Shown: positions 1 through 5,561 of the stretch, in pieces
Numbering within the stretch: position 1 is the stretch's first letter
Layout: the number at the start of each line of letters is the position of its first letter
Source: an uncultured Prevotella sp.
GTDB taxonomy: Bacteria > Bacteroidota > Bacteroidia > Bacteroidales > Bacteroidaceae
Assembly: GCA_938018155.1 (NCBI GenBank)
Contig: CALIIG010000026.1
Location: 1-11,416, forward strand
Direction: 5' to 3'
Length of the DNA stretch: 11,416 bases
The notes under the pieces: generated by a model
What the model saw: the letters and a program-made list of their open reading frames with translations, nothing else
Told to the model about the DNA's origin: nothing
The model's database searches: none
Translations under genes and position numbers: made by a program

Positions 1-23
1 AGAACTATTGGTTGATTAGACTG

Positions 24-43
24 ATTAGCCTGACAGGGCTAAT
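24..43 (+). other. Short hairpin upstream of the fructokinase gene
   Basis: A perfect 7-bp stem, ATTAGCC (24-30) with GGCTAAT (37-43), encloses the 6-nt loop TGACAG. It is followed by AAGCTCCTCTTAAAATA, which is not a clear U-tract, so it is at best a weak terminator for an upstream gene or a leader hairpin. No TAnnTTTG promoter is visible before position 84, so the kinase may be transcribed from outside the window. Confidence 0.35.
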
Positions 44-83
44 AAGCTCCTCTTAAAATAATAACTGAAAACAGAAGAAATAT

Positions 84-965
84 ATGAAACAAGTAATCGT
101 TGGCCTCGGAGAGGCATTATGGGATTGTCTTCCTGAGGGGAAGAAACTCGGTGGCGCACCTGCAAACTTCGCCTATCACGCAGGACAGTTCGGTCATGAT
201 TCGCTTGCTGTCAGTGCTGTCGGAAATGACGCATTAGGGCAAGAGACCCTCGATGAATTCGATAAAAAGGGAGTAAAGTACCTGATGCCAGAGGTGGATT
301 ATCAGACTGGTACCGTCCTGGTGGAACTCGATGATGAGGGCGTACCTACCTATAACATCAAGGAGGATGTGGCATGGGACAATATTCCATTCACCCCGGA
401 GCTTGAAGAAGCTGCCAGAAACAGCCGTGCCGTGTGTTTCGGTTCGCTGGCACAGCGCAGCAGCGTAAGCCGTCAGACCATACAGAAATTCCTTGAGGCT
501 ACACCGAAGGACTGTCTGAAGATATTTGATATTAATCTTCGCCAGAACTTCTATACAAAGGAGATTATCACAAACTCGCTCAAGCACGCCAATATCCTCA
601 AAATCAACGATGAGGAGCTGGTTACCATCGGTCGTCTTTTCGGCTATCCGGGACTTGACATGGAGAACAAGTGCTGGCTGCTCTTGGGCAAGTACAATCT
701 CGACATGCTCGTACTGACTTGCGGCATCAACGGAAGCTATGTTTTTGCGCCCGAACACAAGTCATTCTTCGAAACTCCCAGGGTTAACGTGGCCGACACC
801 GTGGGCGCAGGCGACAGCTTTACCGCAAGTTTCGTAGCCGCCATACTGGCCGGAAAGAGCATCGAAGAGGCGCACAAGCTGGCCGTTGACGTAAGCGCGT
901 ATGTTTGTACATGCTACGGAGCCATGCCCGCTATTCCACGCGAATATCTCGACCGCATCAAATAA
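84..965 (+). CDS. PfkB-family carbohydrate kinase, probable fructokinase
   Basis: This 293-residue protein is a full-length ribokinase/PfkB-family sugar kinase, most likely phosphorylating fructose with ATP to fructose 6-phosphate in the cytoplasm. Visible motifs are the N-terminal substrate-site signature GGAPANFA (residues 23-30), DINLR (149-153), LKINDEE (172-178) and the anion-hole/catalytic signature DTVGAGDSF (238-246), with D244 as the expected catalytic base. All core motifs are intact and the length is typical of bacterial fructokinases. The ATG at 84 follows an A-rich leader without Shine-Dalgarno, as is normal in Bacteroidetes. In this phylum such kinases often sit beside sucrose or fructan utilisation genes, and any such partners would lie upstream of the window. 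The gene converges on the minus-strand locus and is followed by a hairpin terminator at 1045-1093. Specificity for fructose rather than another hexose is inferred from overall similarity. Confidence 0.88.
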   Translation: MKQVIVGLGEALWDCLPEGKKLGGAPANFAYHAGQFGHDSLAVSAVGNDALGQETLDEFDKKGVKYLMPEVDYQTGTVLVELDDEGVPTYNIKEDVAWDNIPFTPELEEAARNSRAVCFGSLAQRSSVSRQTIQKFLEATPKDCLKIFDINLRQNFYTKEIITNSLKHANILKINDEELVTIGRLFGYPGLDMENKCWLLLGKYNLDMLVLTCGINGSYVFAPEHKSFFETPRVNVADTVGAGDSFTASFVAAILAGKSIEEAHKLAVDVSAYVCTCYGAMPAIPREYLDRIK

Positions 966-1044
966 GCCGTACCCGTACACCGGCGGGCGGGCCCGAATAT
1001 ACCGTTCGCCGAATGAGAACACATCATTTGCGGGACCCGAATAC

Positions 1045-1093
1045 AAAAAAATATCTGCCATGTGGCTGCACCGGCACATGACAGATATTTTTT
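1045..1093. terminator. Bidirectional intrinsic terminator
   Basis: An almost perfect stem joins the A-tract and ATATCTGCCATGTG (1045-1064) to CACATGACAGATATTTTTT (1075-1093). It has one C-A mismatch and a 10-nt loop. Seven A residues lead the left arm and six T residues end the right arm, so it can terminate in both directions. It lies 80 nt after the fructokinase stop and about 320 nt beyond the end of the convergent DUF4876-like gene. Confidence 0.75.
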
Positions 1094-1171
1094 ATTGCAG
1101 TATGCCCTGCGACGCGATTACGGGCCAAAGGCAAACCCATTGTGCCGTAAACGCAACAGTACTGCCCGTAA

Positions 1172-1186
1172 CTTGTTGATAACAAG
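1172..1186. repeat. Perfect palindrome CTTGTT-GAT-AACAAG
   Basis: Six-base arms flank a 3-nt centre, the same N3 geometry as the neighbouring TTAC-N3-GTAA dyads. Its centre (1179) lies 21 bp before the half-site centred at 1200. It could be another member of the array or an independent operator-like site. Confidence 0.5.
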
Positions 1187-1210
1187 AATGTTGATTACAT
1201 CAAAAAGGTA

Positions 1211-1255
1211 TTGCATTTACACCGTAATCGTAATGCGATTACGGTGTAAACGCAA
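1211..1255. repeat. Perfect 15-bp stem within the 22-bp repeat array
   Basis: The inverted unit and the first direct unit form a hairpin. TTTACACCGTAATCG (1216-1230) pairs perfectly with CGATTACGGTGTAAA (1236-1250) around a 5-nt loop. After one A-C mismatch, four further pairs extend the stem to 1211/1255. There is no T-tract, so it does not look like an ordinary terminator. Confidence 0.8.
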
Positions 1256-1416
1256 CGCAATTACGATGTAAACGGCGCGCGATTACGGCGTAAACGCAAC
1301 ACGATAGTGCCGTAAAGGCAAAAAGGTCATGATTTTAAGGCTCTGCGAGCAGCGTTTTATGGCTTGTCCATGGCACGCTTAAGGTGCTGCACGCCTGCTT
1401 CTAACCCCCGGCCTTT

Positions 1417-2499
1417 TTATTTTACAGGTGCTCCGCCGGCATCCTTGCGGGCGAGCGATGCGAGCTTTACCTCGAAGTCGGTAGTTGAGTTATTGTCGTC
1501 GACAAACTTCTTACCGTCCCATCTCCGCATCAGCGCGAGGCCCGAATAAATGGGGTAATCGCCGCTCTTGAAGCTGATTTGCTGCACGTCGGCCACCGCG
1601 TTGTATCCGCGGTCGAGCTTGGAGGGGCGCATCTGAAAGAGGCGGCGGGGACAGATGGTCATGCAGTCGATGACGTGGTCGAAGGGTATTTCGATAGCGT
1701 AGAAATCGCCATGGGCACTGCTCGTCACCGTAATATAATGGCGATAGCCCGTGCCGTTTTTATCGTCTTTATAATTCTTGGCAAAATCATCGGGCGTCCA
1801 CGGCAGCTTGATGAGGGCTATGCCCGTGGATTCGGACACGCTCAGGAAGTCGAACGACGGCGAGATGCTCCCATCTTCGTCGCGGGTTGTCAGGATGGCT
1901 TGCATGTCGGGCACGTCAGGATTGTTCTTGTGGCCCGCGTCATACTGTATGTTTGTCCACTCAAAGTCGGCCTTCCGCAGGTCGAGAAACGCGTCAAGGC
2001 CTTTGTAGTCCGCCAGGTCTTCGCCCTCGAGATCGGCCTCGAAGCTGGCTTTGTGGTCAATGGCGTATTTGGCAATAATGACTGTTTGCCCGGGCTTGAC
2101 GGGGTGTTCGGTTCCGCTTCCGGGGAAATAGCATATCGAGGAAGCGCCGTAATAGCGGTTCACAAAGTCGTCTTTCGGTGCAAACTGTATCGCCTTCGAG
2201 GGGTCGATGGCGTTGTCGCACAGGGCCAGTCCGTCAAGATATTTCACCTCGTTGGTAGGGTTGTAGATGGCGATATACTGATCGTCGTTGTACATTTGGT
2301 TGATGTTTTTCATACCCCACTTCTTAACGTCGCGGTACCAATAGTGTCCGATGTAGAACACTTCCTTGATAATGAGGTGATCTACTTTCGTTTTTGATGT
2401 TGATTGCTTCACCGGCATTTCGTTCCTTACGCAGCTGTTGAGGCTCAAAAGCAGCGCAGGCACAATGGCAAGTGACAGTGTTTGTATTATCTTTTTCAT
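1417..2499 (-). CDS. DUF4876-like lipoprotein, short form
   Basis: This 360-residue protein begins with a lipoprotein signal peptide (positive MKK, hydrophobic stretch, lipobox LNSC with lipidated Cys23), so it should be anchored in the outer membrane, possibly surface-exposed. The region at residues 41-94 (HLIIKEVFYIGHYW, then DQYIAIYNPTNEVKYLDGLALC) resembles the core of the Bacteroidetes DUF4876 family, whose function is unknown. From memory, members often carry a carboxypeptidase-regulatory-like beta-sandwich before this core. Here the core starts about 18 residues after the lipid cysteine, so that domain appears absent. It is the last gene of the TonB receptor locus, but a 160-nt gap separates it from the preceding lipoprotein gene, unlike the 16-18 nt gaps before. 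No separate TAnnTTTG promoter is visible in that gap, so read-through is likely. The family assignment comes from pattern recognition and is moderately sure; lipoprotein status is firmer. Confidence 0.72.
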   Translation of the reverse strand: MKKIIQTLSLAIVPALLLSLNSCVRNEMPVKQSTSKTKVDHLIIKEVFYIGHYWYRDVKKWGMKNINQMYNDDQYIAIYNPTNEVKYLDGLALCDNAIDPSKAIQFAPKDDFVNRYYGASSICYFPGSGTEHPVKPGQTVIIAKYAIDHKASFEADLEGEDLADYKGLDAFLDLRKADFEWTNIQYDAGHKNNPDVPDMQAILTTRDEDGSISPSFDFLSVSESTGIALIKLPWTPDDFAKNYKDDKNGTGYRHYITVTSSAHGDFYAIEIPFDHVIDCMTICPRRLFQMRPSKLDRGYNAVADVQQISFKSGDYPIYSGLALMRRWDGKKFVDDNNSTTDFEVKLASLARKDAGGAPVK

Positions 2500-2659
2500 T
2501 TTATAATCAGTTAAAAATTCTTTTTTAAAAGAGACAGGAGGTAATATTAAAGGAGACAGGAGGTAAGGAGTTATAGGGAGTTAAGACATTACCCCGACTG
2601 CTTAAACTACTAATTATTGAAATATAATTACCTTTTTTTGTCGCTTTCATATCGTTTTT
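2500..2659 (-). repeat. Intra-operon spacer with duplicated GAGACAGGAGGTAA
   Basis: On the plus strand GAGACAGGAGGTAA occurs twice exactly (2531-2544 and 2553-2566, offset 22 bp), followed by GGAGTTATAGGGAGTTAAG (2568-2586 approximately). This matches the GGAGTTAAG-type units at the end of the window. On the coding strand it is a pyrimidine-rich leader directly before the DUF4876-like gene. No minus-strand -7 box was found. Confidence 0.65.
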
Positions 2660-4075
2660 CTACAGGAACCAGTTGCCAAAGCCCGAACCTCCGCCTATGC
2701 CATGTGTCTGGACATTTTGCGCAGCTTCGAGCGCATCAAGCGGTGAGAGGCCTATTTCACGACCGAGATAGTAGTAGAGCGGGTCGTTGGGGTCGACCGT
2801 TGTCGGGTCGGTGTCGAAGCTGCTGCAAAATACTTTGATGGGTATATTGAAGCGGATAATCTCCTTCCACTCCGAATCGGCACCGTATTCTTTGGCTTCA
2901 TCGGGGTTCCACGCATCGGCACATATCAGGCTGCTGAGAAATTCGTAGGTTGAATGGCGGCGCAAATACTCGTCCTTCGGGATGAGAGCCTTCTTGCCTT
3001 TGGCGCATTTCATGACGCGAACCGAGAGGTAAAACTGCGGCAAAAGGTATGAAGGACGCGTGTATCGCCCTGTTTCGCCCGTGGCAGGGTCGCGCCGGCG
3101 GGTTATCTCCAAAGGCCATTCGGTATGGCGTTCGTCGTTTTCGTCGGCCTCAATATCAAAGTTAAAGTGGCCCTTCAGGCCCACGCGGTCCTGGTCGTAC
3201 GGCGCAACGGCCCAGTCGGCATCGGCTCTTGTAAGGGGCGGCAGCAGCCGCTGGTTGAACAATTCGCGCGCACCGTCGGCCATTGCATTTTGTATCCACG
3301 TGTCGCGGTAGGTGTATTCAAAAATCTTCGGCGTTGCATCGGCGCGCTCTTTCCATGTGTGTGTGCTGGCAAAAAGCGGCGAAGGCACGGGCGTGGGGTC
3401 AACGGTTCCGCCGCGTTTCCATTCGCCATACCTGTTGTGTGCAGGCTTCCAGGTGCCGCGGCAGTCCATAACCTGGTAGGGATTACCCTTGTCGTCGACG
3501 TCGCTCACGGTGAAGAATATCTGGTATTCGTCCGAATGTTCCAATATATCATCGTTTAAAAGCCGTCCGTTTTTGTCGAAAAAGTAAAGGCACAAGCCCC
3601 ACCGCTTCAGCTTTCCGCCTATGATACGGATGTAGTCGGGACCCTGTTTGCCGTCGTTTTGTTCAAGAAAGGTAACGGTGCTCTGGCGTTGTATGTCAAC
3701 GGCAGGCCACTGACCGGCAGTATTGTGTATAATCACAAACTCTTCCTGACGCCACGGTGCGTTCTGATAAACAAAGTTACCGTGCATCATTGCGTCGCCG
3801 TGCGAGTGGCCTTCCTTAAACATGGCCAGGCAGGTTGCCCAGTTATTGAAAGCCCCCTGCGGGTCGGGGTTGGCCATATTAGCCGATACGCGCACCTTCG
3901 AAAGGCTGTCAACATAGCGGTCGGCACCGCTGCGGGCAACGGCTTTACCCGTAAGAGGGTTGTCGTTATAATCAACATTAACGTTGCCAAACACAAAGCC
4001 GTCGCAGGCTGTGCAGGCTATACATAGCGCGAGGGCGGCCGCGGCTTGTCCTGTTTTTTTTATTATCCGGTTCAT
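2660..4075 (-). CDS. Large outer-membrane lipoprotein, paralogue B, His/Met-bearing
   Basis: This 471-residue protein has a lipoprotein signal (hydrophobic stretch to about residue 23, probable lipid Cys24 in CTAC, alternative Cys21). No named domain is recognised. It is collinear with its neighbour at 4094-5545 through four blocks: GLCLYFFDKNGRLLN (160-174), PKIFEYTYRDT (249-259), DRVGLKGHFNF (296-306) and a C-terminal strand near 409-417. An EGHSHGDAMMHGN motif (89-100) packs H90, H92, M96, M97 and H98, an arrangement that could bind a metal ion. The C-terminus is Gly-rich and ends GFGNWFL. It is the third gene after the TonB receptor, 18 nt after paralogue A, and so is probably translated from the same mRNA. 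A role as a surface ligand-capture partner of the receptor is inferred from position, not from a known family. Confidence 0.8.
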   Translation of the reverse strand: MNRIIKKTGQAAAALALCIACTACDGFVFGNVNVDYNDNPLTGKAVARSGADRYVDSLSKVRVSANMANPDPQGAFNNWATCLAMFKEGHSHGDAMMHGNFVYQNAPWRQEEFVIIHNTAGQWPAVDIQRQSTVTFLEQNDGKQGPDYIRIIGGKLKRWGLCLYFFDKNGRLLNDDILEHSDEYQIFFTVSDVDDKGNPYQVMDCRGTWKPAHNRYGEWKRGGTVDPTPVPSPLFASTHTWKERADATPKIFEYTYRDTWIQNAMADGARELFNQRLLPPLTRADADWAVAPYDQDRVGLKGHFNFDIEADENDERHTEWPLEITRRRDPATGETGRYTRPSYLLPQFYLSVRVMKCAKGKKALIPKDEYLRRHSTYEFLSSLICADAWNPDEAKEYGADSEWKEIIRFNIPIKVFCSSFDTDPTTVDPNDPLYYYLGREIGLSPLDALEAAQNVQTHGIGGGSGFGNWFL

Positions 4076-4093
4076 ATAATGTTGTTAAGGGGG

Positions 4094-5545
4094 TTACATG
4101 GTTACGGTGTTCTGACGGTAGCGGGCAAAAAAGTCGCGCGGTTGCGTAAGCATCCGCCACAGGCGTGCCGCGTCGGCCTGCGGATAAAAGCGTGTTACGT
4201 CGGATACACACTTCTGCTGTCCGTCGGCGGTATTGCCGATAACGCGCACCGATATGGGATAATCGATGTCGAAACTGTCCCATCCGGGCTGCAGCTGATT
4301 GAAGTCCCAGAGGTATCCGTGTTCGCTGTTGGCGGTGTTACAGTATTTGGCAGGTTTCTCCGATTCGCCCGCATGCTGCTGCCCTTTGTTCATGATATGG
4401 CATATTTTAACCTGCAGCTGGAAGGCCACATCGGCCTTATGGAAACGCATGATGCCCTTAAAGCCGAGGCGGTCGGGCTCGGCACCGAAGTCAAGACTGC
4501 GCTTTTGGCGCAGCAGTCCTACCGTGTGGCCGTATCGCTGGCGCGGTGCTTCGGTGTCGGGGTCGGTAAAATCGTCGTTGTAGGCTTCGGTAAACAGCTT
4601 GCCAAGCTCCTCTTCAACGGGGTCGGTATCGCGATATTCGTAGGTGAATATTTCGGGCGTCAGCTCGTTCAGGCGGGTTTGTTCAATGGTTTTATAAAGG
4701 TGCCAGGTATGTCCGTCGGGTGCTGTCCATGGACGTAAAGCCTCGGGCTTGCCCGATATTTCAATGGCTTTCCATGCCATGAGCGTGTCAAAGGGCACCT
4801 TATTCTGCCCCAGCGTAAAACCGTCGGGTGCGAAAATGTTCGACGACGAGAACTTTGTGGCGGGTTCAGCCTGTCCTGCTTTGTCGCGGAAGGTGTAGCG
4901 GTCGTAATATAAGGCCGGCGACGTGAGCGTGCGCGGATAGGCCAGTTGCAGCGTCTTTTCGTCGGGTTTGCCCGCCGTTACGCCGTCGTGACCGAGCGAT
5001 GAGTTGCCAATGCCAAAGAAATGCTGATGTACAAGCAGCGTGGCATTGTCTTCATCGGGAATGCTATACCCTTCTTTGTCTTTGGTAAATGGGTATCCTG
5101 AGAACTGATGATTGATGAGCATGCCGTTCTGATCGTAGTATTTCAGCTCCAGTCCGTAGCATATTTCATCGGAGGCGATGACGTCGAAGTGGTCGCGTTG
5201 GGTTGTTATCGTCATCTGTCCGTCGTCGTCTTTGGCCATGTCTATTTCCTGCGTGATGGGCGGCAGCGTGGGTTCGCCGCCGGGAATATGATAGGTTGTA
5301 TAGGCCATGACAGAGTCGGTGCCATCAGGTCCTACGCCAATCAGGCCGTCTTTATAGCCCATTCGCAGGATGGCATGCACGGCATATATCTGTTCGTGGC
5401 CTTTCACGTCGCGTTCAATAGACGACGGAGGGGCCTGCACTATTTTCTTGAAAAAGCTGTCAACCTGCTCATTGGAGCAGCCTGTAAACAGCAGCAGGGT
5501 GGCCATGGCGAGCCACAGGTATTGTGATGGTTTTGAAAATATCAT
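4094..5545 (-). CDS. Large outer-membrane lipoprotein, paralogue A
   Basis: This 483-residue protein has a clear lipoprotein signal peptide, with the hydrophobic core WLAMATLLLF and a lipobox ending TGC (lipid Cys23, followed by SNEQVD). It is not matched to a named family. It shares collinear blocks with paralogue B: GLELKYYDQNGMLIN (131-145), PEIFTYEYRDT (297-307), DRLGFKGIMRF (358-368) and DYPISVRVI (428-436). Its His cluster differs, with GHEQIYAVH at 49-57 and VHQHFF at 172-177 (H173, H175), so any ligand site may have diverged. The start codon lies 16 nt after the TonB receptor stop with no Shine-Dalgarno, which indicates operon expression. The most economical reading is a surface-exposed accessory lipoprotein that hands ligand to the receptor, in the manner of HmuY- or SusD-like partners but without sequence resemblance to either. 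Confidence 0.8.
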   Translation of the reverse strand: MIFSKPSQYLWLAMATLLLFTGCSNEQVDSFFKKIVQAPPSSIERDVKGHEQIYAVHAILRMGYKDGLIGVGPDGTDSVMAYTTYHIPGGEPTLPPITQEIDMAKDDDGQMTITTQRDHFDVIASDEICYGLELKYYDQNGMLINHQFSGYPFTKDKEGYSIPDEDNATLLVHQHFFGIGNSSLGHDGVTAGKPDEKTLQLAYPRTLTSPALYYDRYTFRDKAGQAEPATKFSSSNIFAPDGFTLGQNKVPFDTLMAWKAIEISGKPEALRPWTAPDGHTWHLYKTIEQTRLNELTPEIFTYEYRDTDPVEEELGKLFTEAYNDDFTDPDTEAPRQRYGHTVGLLRQKRSLDFGAEPDRLGFKGIMRFHKADVAFQLQVKICHIMNKGQQHAGESEKPAKYCNTANSEHGYLWDFNQLQPGWDSFDIDYPISVRVIGNTADGQQKCVSDVTRFYPQADAARLWRMLTQPRDFFARYRQNTVTM

Positions 5546-5561
5546 ATCTTATAACGGTTTT

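Larger units (their letters stand above)
1114..1322. repeat. 22-bp tandem repeat array with phased TTAC-N3-GTAA dyads
   Basis: Four adjacent 22-bp units lie at 1235-1256, 1257-1278, 1279-1300 and 1301-1322, with a consensus close to GCGATTACGGCGTAAACGCAAC. Two diverged units sit at 1114-1135 and 1136-1157, and one inverted copy lies at 1211-1230. Each good unit contains a dyad TTAC-N3-GTAA. Intact dyads occupy 1217-1227, 1239-1249, 1261-1271 and 1283-1293, so their centres (1222, 1244, 1266, 1288) are exactly 22 bp apart, about two helical turns. In-register half-sites occur at 1195-1205 (TTAC) and 1305-1315 (GTAA). The geometry suggests repeated binding of a dimeric protein on one DNA face, or iteron-like DNA, but no function can be assigned. 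Confidence 0.8.
966..1416. other. Convergent intergenic region, no gene seen
   Basis: These 451 nt lie between the fructokinase stop and the stop of the convergent lipoprotein gene. They contain the bidirectional terminator (1045-1093) and the 22-bp dyad repeat array (about 1114-1322). No open frame here has a family signature or a promoter. From 1323 to 1416 only weak short inverted repeats are visible, such as GCTC-TGC-GAGC, and no clear terminator for the minus-strand operon. Confidence 0.7.

Noticed and set aside
1114..1322. CRISPR array interpretation of the 22-bp repeats
   Set aside because: Units are directly adjacent with no unique spacers, one is inverted, and no cas genes are present.
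1114..1322. Plasmid-type iteron replication origin
   Set aside because: The 22-bp unit length fits iterons, but there is no Rep gene, no clear DnaA box and no A/T-rich unwinding region alongside, so this cannot be claimed.
1579..2397. 272-codon plus-strand frame opposite the DUF4876-like gene
   Set aside because: The minus strand encodes a convincing lipoprotein with signal peptide and operon context, and the plus-strand frame has no motif or promoter.
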